DNA of 14,932 nucleotides from JASMHC01 sp964476515 (GCA_964476515.1 CAYZAY010000061.1:1-14932); one strand, 5' to 3'; shown: positions 7,486 to 14,537, numbered from the stretch's first letter. Numbers and translations: made by a program. The notes: generated from the letters alone by a model not told the origin.

Positions 7486-8688
7486 TCAAACACGTTCCAG
7501 GATCAGGGCGACGCCCTGTCCAACACCGACACACATGGTGCAAAGGGCATAACGGCCTCCGGTGCGTTTCAACTGATAGGCGGCGGTCAGAACAAGACGC
7601 GCTCCGGACATGCCCAAAGGGTGTCCAAGCGCGATTGCGCCGCCGTTGGGGTTCACATGGGCAGCATCGTCAGCCACGCCGAGTTCCCGCAAAGTCGCCA
7701 AGCCTTGGCTGGCAAATGCTTCGTTAAGTTCAATCACATCCATTAGGTCGATGGTCAGCCCAGCCTTGGCAAGAACCTTTTGCGATGCCGGGGCAGGTCC
7801 GATGCCCATGATGCGGGGATCAACGCCTGCGGCCTGCATAGCCACCACGCGGGCCATTGGGGTTAGACCATTCTTTGCGGCACCCGTTTCGGACGCCATC
7901 AGGATTGCTGCAGCGCCGTCGTTTACACCGGACGCATTGCCCGCCGTAACAGTAAGGTCAGCACCGTTCACACCGCGAAGCTTGGCAAGCTTAGCTGCAT
8001 CAGTTCCCGGGCGTGGATGTTCGTCTGTATCAACGATAACCGGATCACCCTTGCGCTGAGGGACCGAAACCGGCGTGATTTCATCAGCGAAAATGCCGGC
8101 TTCATTAGCTGCCGCCCATCGCGCCTGAGAACGGGCTGCAAACGCATCCTGATCTTCGCGGTTAATATTATAGTCAGCCGCAACATTGTCCGCTGTTTCG
8201 GGCATCGAATCCGTGCCGTACATTGACTTCATCTTTGGGTTCACAAAACGCCAACCGATGGTCGTGTCGTAAACAGCGTTTGCGCGGGTAAATGCGCTTG
8301 TTGCCTTAGGCATAACAAACGGGGCGCGGCTCATGCTTTCCACGCCGCCTGCGATGGCTAGATCGTAGTCACCAGCCTTGATCGCCCGTGCTGCCATGCC
8401 AACCGAATCCATACCCGAAGCACAAAGACGGTTCATCGTCGTACCCGGAACGGTCGAAGGCAAACCCGCCAATAGGGCGGCCATGCGTGCAACATTACGA
8501 TTGTCTTCGCCTGCTTGGTTGGCCGAACCGTAAATCACGTCGTCGACGCTTCCCCAATCAACGTCAGGGTTGCGTTCAACGAGAGCTGCAATGGGTAGTG
8601 CGGCTAGGTCGTCCGTTCTGACAGATGAAAGCGAGCCACCGTATCTACCAACCGGCGTTCGCGTAGCATCGCATATAAATGCGTCCAT
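7486..8688 (-). CDS. paaJ: PaaJ/PcaF-type thiolase (3-oxoadipyl-CoA / 3-oxo-5,6-dehydrosuberyl-CoA thiolase)
   Basis: This 400-residue thiolase has the acyl-accepting Cys89 in NRLCASGMDS (86-95) and the C-terminal active-site motifs GGAIALGHPLGMSGAR and CTMCVGVGQG. In the paa pathway PaaJ cleaves the two beta-ketoacyl-CoA intermediates, releasing acetyl-CoA and finally succinyl-CoA. I start it at the ATG at 8686-8688, giving MDAFICDATRTP, the normal thiolase N terminus; the longer frame to 8730 would add 14 residues and include the operator. AAGGAT lies about ten bases upstream. The gene leads the oxygenase operon and its TGA overlaps the ribosome site of paaA. A pcaF role in 3-oxoadipate breakdown cannot be separated by sequence alone. 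Confidence 0.92.
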   Translation of the reverse strand: MDAFICDATRTPVGRYGGSLSSVRTDDLAALPIAALVERNPDVDWGSVDDVIYGSANQAGEDNRNVARMAALLAGLPSTVPGTTMNRLCASGMDSVGMAARAIKAGDYDLAIAGGVESMSRAPFVMPKATSAFTRANAVYDTTIGWRFVNPKMKSMYGTDSMPETADNVAADYNINREDQDAFAARSQARWAAANEAGIFADEITPVSVPQRKGDPVIVDTDEHPRPGTDAAKLAKLRGVNGADLTVTAGNASGVNDGAAAILMASETGAAKNGLTPMARVVAMQAAGVDPRIMGIGPAPASQKVLAKAGLTIDLMDVIELNEAFASQGLATLRELGVADDAAHVNPNGGAIALGHPLGMSGARLVLTAAYQLKRTGGRYALCTMCVGVGQGVALILERV

Positions 8689-8705
8689 TTCGGGTATCCT
8701 TATTC

Positions 8706-8721
8706 CTGACCGCTCGGTCAG
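8706..8721. promoter_or_regulatory. Candidate PaaR operator upstream of paaJ-paaABCDE
   Basis: CTGACCG-CT-CGGTCAG is a perfect 16-bp inverted repeat centred 26 bases upstream of the paaJ start. It lies between the likely promoter region and the paaJ ribosome site, so a bound protein would block transcription. It shares ACCG-N2-CGGT with the palindrome at 64-75 in front of paaG. The symmetric dyad is the form TetR-family dimers bind. The link to PaaR is inferred from context. Confidence 0.65.
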
Positions 8722-8756
8722 AAGTAGCAAAGGATACGATTCGCCACAAGCATAAT

Positions 8757-8793
8757 GTTACAAAAAAATGTACATACTAGGAAAATGTGTAAC
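8757..8793. repeat. Nested inverted repeats between the PAS-LuxR gene and paaJ
   Basis: GTTACA (8757-8762) and TGTAAC (8788-8793) form an outer inverted repeat, and between them ATGTACAT (8768-8775) is a perfect 8-bp palindrome. The stretch is AT-rich, lies in the 111-base gap between the regulator stop (8800) and the paaJ start (8688), and sits upstream of the candidate PaaR operator. The arms are too short and too far apart for a good intrinsic terminator. It could hold activator sites for paaJ, possibly for the PAS-LuxR protein, but this is speculative. Confidence 0.35.
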
Positions 8794-8799
8794 GTATCG

Positions 8800-9342
8800 C
8801 TAAATCGGCATTCCAGACAGCTTTGAAACAAGCTCGGCCGTCTTGCGTGCTTCAAATTTTTCCATTAGTCGGGCGCGATAGATTTCAACTGTTCTATGGG
8901 AAACACCCAGCTCTCGACCGATTTCTTTAGATGTCAAACCTTTGCACGTTAGTGCCGCCACATCTTTTTCCCGTTTGGTCATCGCAACGACTGGGCGAAC
9001 CTCGGATAGATCGGAGAACGACCAGATTGCGCGTTGAAACGGATCATCGGGTGTTAAGGACTGGCCACGAACCCGACACCAGAACAAATCGCCATTCAGC
9101 CTGCGCATGATGCGTTCGTCATCGTAACGCCCGCTTTCGCGCATGCCTTCAACGCCAACAACGGCGATGCGGTCGAAATCATCCTGTGTTGGATAAAGCT
9201 CTCTTAAAGAGCGATTGGCAAAGTAACCTATTTTCGCTTCGTACATTTCAGCAAAGCGTCGGTTCACCTTGCGCATGATACGATTTTCCGTAAGCGCGAG
9301 GCCGATTGGGGCAAATTCGAAAGCAAGTCGGTCAAGTTCCAT
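8800..9342 (-). CDS. PAS-LuxR (GerE-type) transcriptional regulator
   Basis: This 180-residue protein has an N-terminal PAS-like region (about 1-115; FAPIGLALTENRIMRKVNRRF near the start and FWCRVRG at 87-93) and a C-terminal LuxR/GerE helix-turn-helix (121-163), including MTKREKDVAALTCKGLTSKE and IGRELGVSHRTVEIYRARLM. There is no receiver, autoinducer or membrane domain, so the PAS domain is the likely sensor, perhaps of a small molecule or redox state. It is transcribed divergently from the acyl-CoA synthetase at 9462 and points toward paaJ, 111 bases downstream. Roles in controlling either neighbour are plausible. I do not recognise a named orthologue. The ATG at 9342 has only a weak AAGAAAGACAA purine stretch upstream. 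Confidence 0.85.
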   Translation of the reverse strand: MELDRLAFEFAPIGLALTENRIMRKVNRRFAEMYEAKIGYFANRSLRELYPTQDDFDRIAVVGVEGMRESGRYDDERIMRRLNGDLFWCRVRGQSLTPDDPFQRAIWSFSDLSEVRPVVAMTKREKDVAALTCKGLTSKEIGRELGVSHRTVEIYRARLMEKFEARKTAELVSKLSGMPI

Positions 9343-9414
9343 TTGTCTTTCTTAGCGCCCTATGCCGGTGTTTAGTAGTTTTACGAATTGCGAAATTGGA
9401 TTTTATGAGTTTCG

Positions 9415-9447
9415 ATAGCGCATTAGAATTTTGAATAGTGCAATAGA
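9415..9447 (+). repeat. Imperfect 13-bp direct repeat in the acyl-CoA synthetase promoter region
   Basis: ATAGCGCATTAGA (9415-9427) recurs as ATAGTGCAATAGA (9435-9447), matching at 11 of 13 positions. The two copies start 20 bases apart, close to two helical turns, which would place them on the same face of the DNA. The second copy ends 14 bases before the start codon at 9462. The surrounding divergent gap (9343-9461) is AT-rich. Binding by the neighbouring PAS-LuxR regulator is possible but unproven. Confidence 0.35.
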
Positions 9448-9461
9448 TAGAGAACTGACCG

Positions 9462-10982
9462 ATGAATCCTGCAGAGTGGCTATCTAGAACAGCACGTCTT
9501 TATCCGGACGCACCGGCACTGTTTAAAGGTGAAGCATGCGTGGCAGACTATTGCGCTTTCAATCGGCGCGCTGCGAGCATTGGCGCATTTCTGAGATCGA
9601 AGTACAACATTGGCAAAGGTGATCGCGTTGCCATCTTCATGAAGAACCGGACCGAGTTTCTCGAAGCGATGTACGGTGTTTGGTACGCTGGCGCTACGGT
9701 GATCCCTATTAATTCAAAGCTTCATTCGCGCGAAGCATCATGGATCATCGAAAATGCCAACGCCAATATCGCCTTGATTTCTGAAGACAAGGGCCGTGAC
9801 CTTGAAAACGTCGGGCCAGATTGTTTGGCGGCTCTGATTTCCTCAGATCGTCCGATCTGGGCCGAAATGTATGACTTTGCTCCAATGACCAAGCCGACAG
9901 TGATTGAACAAGATGAAATGGCTTGGTTGTTCTACACCTCTGGCACAACGGGTAAACCAAAAGGGGTCATGATTGCGGCAGGAAACCTTGAACATATGGT
10001 GATGAACTATTTTTCAGATGTGGATCCTGTCGAACCTTCAGATGCAATACTCTATGCCGCCCCGATGAGTCACGGGGCAGGGATCTACAACTTTATGCAT
10101 GTCATGAAGGGGGCAAGGCATATTGTTCCCGAAAGCGGAGGATTTGAACCAGACGAGATATTCATGCTGGCAAAGTCGCTCAGGAATATCTCGATGTTTG
10201 CAGCACCGACTATGGTGAAACGCATGGTCGATCACGCAAAGGAAGTTGGTGAAACGGGGGACGGTATCAAGACCGTGTCTTACGCTGGCGGCCCCATGTA
10301 TCTGGCTGATATTGTCGAAGCCGTAGACGTGCTTGGTGATCGTTTTGTTCAGGTATACGGACAGGGTGAATGCCCAATGGGGATCACAGCTTTACCCCGT
10401 CACATTGTGTCAGACCGATCCCACTTAAGGTGGAAAGAACGTCTTGCTTCGGTTGGTACGGCCCAGTCATCGGTTCAGGTTGCGATTTTTGATGACGACG
10501 GCAACCCTGTCGCCACGGGTGAAGTGGGCGAGATCGTGGTTTCTGGTCCGACAGTCATGAAGGGTTACTGGCAAAATGAAGCAGCAACGGCCAAAACGAT
10601 CAAGGAAGGTTGGCTTTGGACCGGCGATATGGGGGCGTTGGATGAAGACGGTTTTGTGACCATGTATGACCGATCCAAAGACATGATCATTTCCGGTGGG
10701 TCCAATATCTACCCGCGCGAAGTCGAAGAAGTCTTGCTGGAAATGCCCGAAGTATCAGAGGTCGCAGTGGTTGGAAAACGGCATGATGACTGGGGCGAAA
10801 TTGTCGTCGCGTTTGTTGTGTCATCAGGCGATGTTAATGTTGAGGCACTCGATGCGTATTGCGTTGAAAACATCGCGCGTTTCAAGCGGCCCAAGCTCTA
10901 CAAGTTTGTCAGTTCACTGCCAAAGAACAACTATGGCAAGGTACTGAAGACAGATTTGCGGGATATGCTAAAGGACGACTAA
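9462..10982 (+). CDS. Acyl-CoA synthetase / AMP-dependent ligase (class I adenylate-forming enzyme)
   Basis: This 506-residue enzyme activates a carboxylic acid to its CoA ester through an acyl-adenylate. Motifs are FYTSGTTGKPKGVM (157-170), VYGQGECPMGITALP (298-312), WTGDMG (386-391, Asp389), YDRSKDMIISGGSNIYPREV (402-421, hinge) and NNYGKVLK (489-496), where Lys493 is the usual catalytic lysine. The substrate cannot be read from sequence; medium-chain, aryl-alkanoic or 4-coumarate-like acids are all possible. Its position beside the phenylacetate locus and opposite a PAS-LuxR regulator suggests an aromatic or phenylalkanoic acid, which is inference. The Shine-Dalgarno is weak (GATAGAGAA). 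Its stop is 19 bases from the end of the convergent glucokinase gene. Confidence 0.9.
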   Translation: MNPAEWLSRTARLYPDAPALFKGEACVADYCAFNRRAASIGAFLRSKYNIGKGDRVAIFMKNRTEFLEAMYGVWYAGATVIPINSKLHSREASWIIENANANIALISEDKGRDLENVGPDCLAALISSDRPIWAEMYDFAPMTKPTVIEQDEMAWLFYTSGTTGKPKGVMIAAGNLEHMVMNYFSDVDPVEPSDAILYAAPMSHGAGIYNFMHVMKGARHIVPESGGFEPDEIFMLAKSLRNISMFAAPTMVKRMVDHAKEVGETGDGIKTVSYAGGPMYLADIVEAVDVLGDRFVQVYGQGECPMGITALPRHIVSDRSHLRWKERLASVGTAQSSVQVAIFDDDGNPVATGEVGEIVVSGPTVMKGYWQNEAATAKTIKEGWLWTGDMGALDEDGFVTMYDRSKDMIISGGSNIYPREVEEVLLEMPEVSEVAVVGKRHDDWGEIVVAFVVSSGDVNVEALDAYCVENIARFKRPKLYKFVSSLPKNNYGKVLKTDLRDMLKDD

Positions 10983-11001
10983 GTTCTTTCCACCCAAGGG
11001 G

Positions 11002-11967
11002 TCAAACCCGCTCGATCGGGCCGTTTTGGATTTCATCCAACAGTGCCGCCATACCAATCAATGCAGCATAATCGTCTTCGACAACGTGGATGGGGAATTG
11101 CTCCATAAAGTCAGAAAACCGGCCCTTGGCGCGGAATGCTTCGATAAACCCGCTATCCTGAAGATGGGGAGAGACAGCCAATGACACGCCGCCAACGAGA
11201 TATATACCGCCAAACGGAAGAACGTTGAGCGCGAGATTGCCGCAAACCGACCCAAGTGCGCGGCTAAATATTGCAACGGTTTCGGATGCCTTTGCATCTG
11301 ATCCGTTTTGATGAGACTCCATAATGTCAGCGGGCGATTTCTCTGCTTCGATAAGCCACCGGTAAATATGGCTTAACCCACGTCCCGAAATCATATCCTC
11401 AACCGAACAAAAACCGTTTTGGTCAGTGAAGTAATCCGCGAATGCTCTCATTTCAGTATTCGGGGTCGGCAGATCGATATGACCTGCCTCTGCTGGGGGA
11501 GCCAATGTTTCGACGCCTGTGCGATAAACAGCTGCTGCATTGAATCCTGTGCCAACGCCGACAACCAGACGTGCCGCGTATGCATCTGAAGTTTGCGCCG
11601 TTGCAATGGTCTTGGTTCTGCCTTCCGGCAAGTGTTCAAGCGCATGTCCCTGAGCCTGAAGGTCGTTTATGACCGACGTGATTTTCGCACTCGTTGCGCG
11701 ATGCAAAAGCTCTTTATCCACACTCCAATCAAGGTTTGTAAGCGTGCCAAACCCGTTCTTCACCGGACCAGCAATAGCTGCGCAGGCAGCGCTTGGGGAT
11801 ACGCCCGGCCGCGTGCTCAGGTACTCAGACAGTACAGCTTCTAATCCAGAGTATTCGACGTTCTTGAAGCGCTGGATAGAATCTGGTTGGACATGAGTTC
11901 CGGTCGCCAGGGCGATGCGTGTATTCGTGCCGCCGATATCGGCCATAATCGAAACGTCATTCGTCAT
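11002..11967 (-). CDS. glk: Glucokinase (Glk family, PF02685)
   Basis: This 321-residue enzyme phosphorylates glucose with ATP in the cytoplasm. It has the usual Glk length and motifs: DIGGTNTRIAL (10-20, phosphate-binding), INDLQAQGHAL (100-110, with the probable catalytic Asp102), VGVGTGFNAA (136-145), PAEAGHIDLP (158-167, glucose contacts) and LVGGV near 260. The chosen ATG has GGAG eight bases upstream; Met8 is a less likely alternative because it would crowd the phosphate loop. The 3' end faces the acyl-CoA synthetase with only 19 bases between. A LacI-type palindrome lies 22 bases upstream of the start. There is no functional link to the paa genes. Confidence 0.93.
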   Translation of the reverse strand: MTNDVSIMADIGGTNTRIALATGTHVQPDSIQRFKNVEYSGLEAVLSEYLSTRPGVSPSAACAAIAGPVKNGFGTLTNLDWSVDKELLHRATSAKITSVINDLQAQGHALEHLPEGRTKTIATAQTSDAYAARLVVGVGTGFNAAAVYRTGVETLAPPAEAGHIDLPTPNTEMRAFADYFTDQNGFCSVEDMISGRGLSHIYRWLIEAEKSPADIMESHQNGSDAKASETVAIFSRALGSVCGNLALNVLPFGGIYLVGGVSLAVSPHLQDSGFIEAFRAKGRFSDFMEQFPIHVVEDDYAALIGMAALLDEIQNGPIERV

Positions 11968-11989
11968 CGCATTAACTCCAAACCCACCA

Positions 11990-12003
11990 TGATAGCGCTA
12001 ACA
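11990..12003. promoter_or_regulatory. LacI-type operator-like palindrome in the glk leader
   Basis: TGATAGCGCTAACA is a 14-bp near-palindrome (12 of 14 bases pair) with the central CG and AGCGCT core typical of LacI-family sugar repressor sites. It sits 22 bases upstream of the glk start codon and 49 bases beyond the terminator of the next operon. Control of glucokinase by a sugar-responsive LacI regulator would make biological sense. No such regulator gene lies in the window. Confidence 0.5.
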
Positions 12004-12051
12004 GACGGGCTGATAAAACTCATACCAGACTAACGCAAGCATAGAAAAAGA

Positions 12052-12078
12052 AAAAGCCGGACTAATAGCCCGGCTTTT
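12052..12078 (-). terminator. Intrinsic terminator of the metF/methyltransferase operon
   Basis: AAAAGCCGG (12052-12060) and CCGGCTTTT (12070-12078) form a perfect 9-bp stem around a 9-base loop. Read on the minus strand the stem is followed by the T-rich run TTTTTCTTTTTC. It lies 23 bases past the stop codon of the pterin-binding methyltransferase gene, where an operon end is expected. The plus-strand side lacks a comparable T run, so it mainly serves the minus strand. Confidence 0.88.
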
Positions 12079-12100
12079 CACGAAAAGTATTGGTGTTCGC

Positions 12101-13177
12101 TTATCCGCGACGGCGGCGTCCACCACCGCGACGACCGCGTGCACCTTCGCCAGCAGTGCCAGCTGGTTTGTTGAATGCAATCCAGTTTGCGCCACCATCA
12201 TCGTGGTTGGTCAGGAAGTTGGCAGCACGGATGGCTTCCATTTCCTTGCCTGCGCGTGGCTTGGTCGATCCCAGGCCGAACATCTGAACGAATGCTTCGT
12301 CGTCCATGTCTTCGGGAAGAACGATGCCAGCCGATTCAACTTCGGCACGCTTTTCTGCGATCTTCTTTGGGCCTACCGGCAGTGCAACCGGGTTCATAAT
12401 TGCCGACGTCATGCCTGCGCCCATCGCCATTGGAAGGAACGCGTTGTTGATGCCGTGACGGTTGGGCAGACCAAACGAAATGTTTGATGCGCCACAAGTG
12501 GTGTTTACACCCAGCTCTTCACGAAGACGACGAACAAGGGTGAAGACCTGATCGCCAGCGGTCGCCATCGCGCCGATTGGCATAACCAATGGGTCAACCA
12601 CAATGTCGTGTGCAGGAATGCCGAAGTCAGCAGCGCGTTCCACGATTTTCTTTGCAACAGCGAAGCGCACGTCTGGGTCTTCCGAAATGCCGGTGTCATC
12701 GTTCGAGATCGCTACAACTGGGATGTTGTACTTGGCGACAAGCGGCAGCACCATTTCAAGACGCTCTTCTTCGCCGGTAACCGAGTTCAACAATGGGCGA
12801 CCTTCGGCAGCGGCCAAACCGGCCTCAAGTGCGCCAGGCACCGAGCTGTCGATGCAAAGCGGGCAATCGGTGACAGCCTGAACTTTTTCGACCAGCGCCT
12901 TCATCAGGTCCGGCTCTACAAAGTTGTTGTCAGCGTAACGTGGGTCCTCGGCCATTTTGTTCGAAAAGACCGCACCCGAGTTAATGTCCAGAACAGTTGC
13001 GCCAGCGGCAACCTGCGCAATGGCATCCGCTTCAACACGGCTGAAATCACCCGCTTCAAGCTCGGCGTTAAGGATTTTACGGCCAGTTGGGTTGATGCGC
13101 TCACCGATAACGGTGAACGGCTGGTCAAAACCCATAATCGTGGTTTTTGTTTTAGATTCAATGACAGTACGGGTCAT
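12101..13177 (-). CDS. Pterin-binding methyltransferase (methyltetrahydrofolate-dependent; part of a split methionine synthase or corrinoid methyltransferase)
   Basis: This 358-residue protein has the dihydropteroate-synthase-like fold of methyltetrahydrofolate:corrinoid methyltransferases and of the pterin domain of MetH. Motifs are GERINPTGRK (25-34), DINSG (64-68), CIDSSVPGALEAGL (108-121), NSVTGEEERL (131-140), DPLVMP (195-200) and GASNISFGLPNRHGIN (229-244). It lacks homocysteine- and B12-binding domains, so it must act with separate partners. Roseobacters are known to have MetH split into several proteins, which fits the MetF-like neighbour; glycine betaine or other methyl-donor demethylation is an alternative. 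The tail (344-358) is unusual, with seven Arg and six Gly. The start is nine bases after the metF-like stop, with AAGGAT between. A strong terminator follows the gene. Confidence 0.85.
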   Translation of the reverse strand: MTRTVIESKTKTTIMGFDQPFTVIGERINPTGRKILNAELEAGDFSRVEADAIAQVAAGATVLDINSGAVFSNKMAEDPRYADNNFVEPDLMKALVEKVQAVTDCPLCIDSSVPGALEAGLAAAEGRPLLNSVTGEEERLEMVLPLVAKYNIPVVAISNDDTGISEDPDVRFAVAKKIVERAADFGIPAHDIVVDPLVMPIGAMATAGDQVFTLVRRLREELGVNTTCGASNISFGLPNRHGINNAFLPMAMGAGMTSAIMNPVALPVGPKKIAEKRAEVESAGIVLPEDMDDEAFVQMFGLGSTKPRAGKEMEAIRAANFLTNHDDGGANWIAFNKPAGTAGEGARGRRGGGRRRRG

Positions 13178-13186
13178 AGTTTATCC

Positions 13187-14113
13187 TTAGGCTTGGACTG
13201 GAACGGCTGACGAGCCGCCGTTTGCAATAGCCCATTTGGCGTTGGTTTTGATGCCGCCAAGTGGGAAGAAGTGGACATGTGAAATGTTGAAATCAGGGTT
13301 GGCGGCTTTGTGCGCGGCCAGTTCGGTCAAAACATCGGTAGGCTCGTAAGGCAAAAGTAGTTTCGACATATCCATAGCCCGTTTCTGAAGAACCTTCAAC
13401 GAAGGACCTACACCACATGCGATAGCGAACTTGATCAACGTTTGCAGCTTGGCAGGGCCCGCGATGCCAATATGGATCGGAATGTCGATTCCAGCCGCTT
13501 TCACGTCATTTGCCCATTTGATGATCGGCTTGGGGTCAAACGCGAACTGAGTGGCCAGCGCCATTTTAGCGTCTGTGCGCTTGCTGAAATCCTGCTTCCA
13601 GCGAAGGGCGTCATCAACAAGTTTGGTCGATCCATCAGGGTCGATATCCTTGTTGCCTTCTGGGTGGCCTGCGCAGTGCAGACGCTTGAAGCCGGCTTTG
13701 TCAAACAGGCCGCTTTCCATCAACTGCATCGAGCTGTGATAATCGCCATGGGGTTTGTCTACACCGCCAGCCAGTAGCAAAGCCTGATCGATGCCTGCTT
13801 CGCCCTGATAGCGTGCAATCCAATCACCAAGCGTTGCTTCATCTTTGATAATGCGCGCAGGAAAATGCGGCATAACCGGAAAGCCTTCGGCAGCAATGCG
13901 CTTGGCAGTTGCAACCATGTCTTCGATAGGCGTGCCTTCGATATGGGCGATGTAAACGCGTGTGCCTTCAGGCAGCAGCGCGCGAAAATCGTCCACTTTC
14001 TCGGCAGTACGAGGCATCACCTCGATCGAATAGTTTTTCAAGAAGGATTCGACCTGAGGATTGACCTCGGTCGTTTTGATTTCTTCTTTTTTGCCGAAGC
14101 TGAAAAGTGCCAT
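13187..14113 (-). CDS. metF: MetF-like methylenetetrahydrofolate reductase
   Basis: This 308-residue protein fits the flavin-dependent methylenetetrahydrofolate reductase family, which makes 5-methyl-THF for methyl transfer. Signatures are IEVMPRT (30-36, Glu31 at the usual acidic position), MPHFPAR (81-87), LLLAGGVDKP (112-121), CAGHPEGNKD (147-156), ATQFAFDPKP (187-196) and IHIGIAGPA (213-221). It is divergent from E. coli MetF: the usual PGIMP segment reads IAGPA, and an extra 25-30 residues precede the first motif. The ATG at 14113 has GGAGT seven bases upstream. It lies between the PF13769 gene (24-base gap) and the pterin methyltransferase (9-base gap), so its product is presumably used by that methyltransferase. 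Confidence 0.85.
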   Translation of the reverse strand: MALFSFGKKEEIKTTEVNPQVESFLKNYSIEVMPRTAEKVDDFRALLPEGTRVYIAHIEGTPIEDMVATAKRIAAEGFPVMPHFPARIIKDEATLGDWIARYQGEAGIDQALLLAGGVDKPHGDYHSSMQLMESGLFDKAGFKRLHCAGHPEGNKDIDPDGSTKLVDDALRWKQDFSKRTDAKMALATQFAFDPKPIIKWANDVKAAGIDIPIHIGIAGPAKLQTLIKFAIACGVGPSLKVLQKRAMDMSKLLLPYEPTDVLTELAAHKAANPDFNISHVHFFPLGGIKTNAKWAIANGGSSAVPVQA

Positions 14114-14137
14114 GGCAGAGACTCCAGTTGAAGGGGC

Positions 14138-14434
14138 TTAGGCCCGTCCGTCGTTTGCGATTAATTGTTTGATCCGTTCTTGATCGTATTCCGTATCCAG
14201 ACGCGCAGCTTCTGACGCAGCGACGTCTTGGGGTTCTCCTTCAACGGAATAGGGCGCAGCTTTGCGCCACTCCGCCAAATATGCATCAGTGTCTGCTGCG
14301 CCAATTTTCATAGCGGCGCGGTCGATGGCTTGTTCAAAGCGCTCTGGCAGAGGCATTTTCGCGCCCCGGCGACCTTTGCCGACAATCACCTGAGCGGGAA
14401 TGTCGCGCCAATATACGATTGTGACGTCAGGCAT
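14138..14434 (-). CDS. PF13769 'virulence factor'-family small protein
   Basis: This 98-residue soluble protein starts IVYWRDIPAQVIVGKGRRGA (residues 6-25) and continues with LPERFEQAIDRAAMKIGAAD, which I recognise from the Pfam family called Virulence_fact (PF13769). Despite the name no virulence role is established that I know of. In roseobacters it is seen beside MetF-like and corrinoid or pterin methyltransferase genes, and here it is the first gene of that operon, 24 bases before metF. A part in folate or B12-dependent methyl transfer is therefore likely, perhaps as a chaperone or complex subunit, but that is inference. AAGGA lies seven bases before the ATG. No cysteine, membrane or signal segment is present. 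Confidence 0.82.
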   Translation of the reverse strand: MPDVTIVYWRDIPAQVIVGKGRRGAKMPLPERFEQAIDRAAMKIGAADTDAYLAEWRKAAPYSVEGEPQDVAASEAARLDTEYDQERIKQLIANDGRA

Positions 14435-14537
14435 AGCTGATTCCTTGTGCTTGTTGGGTTTTACCTAATGTATCGAGGTTCTGATTCACGATCCGTTTTC
14501 GACATAACCTCATCTTGCTGCGACCCGCTGAGCAGAC

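Noticed and set aside
7610..8059. Plus-strand open frame of 149 codons opposite paaJ
   Set aside because: Ala/Pro/Ser-rich shadow of the thiolase with no family resemblance.
12608..13210. Plus-strand open frame of 200 codons opposite the pterin methyltransferase gene
   Set aside because: It is antisense to a gene with strong family motifs, has no recognisable domain or ribosome site, and its composition is what mirrored codons would give.
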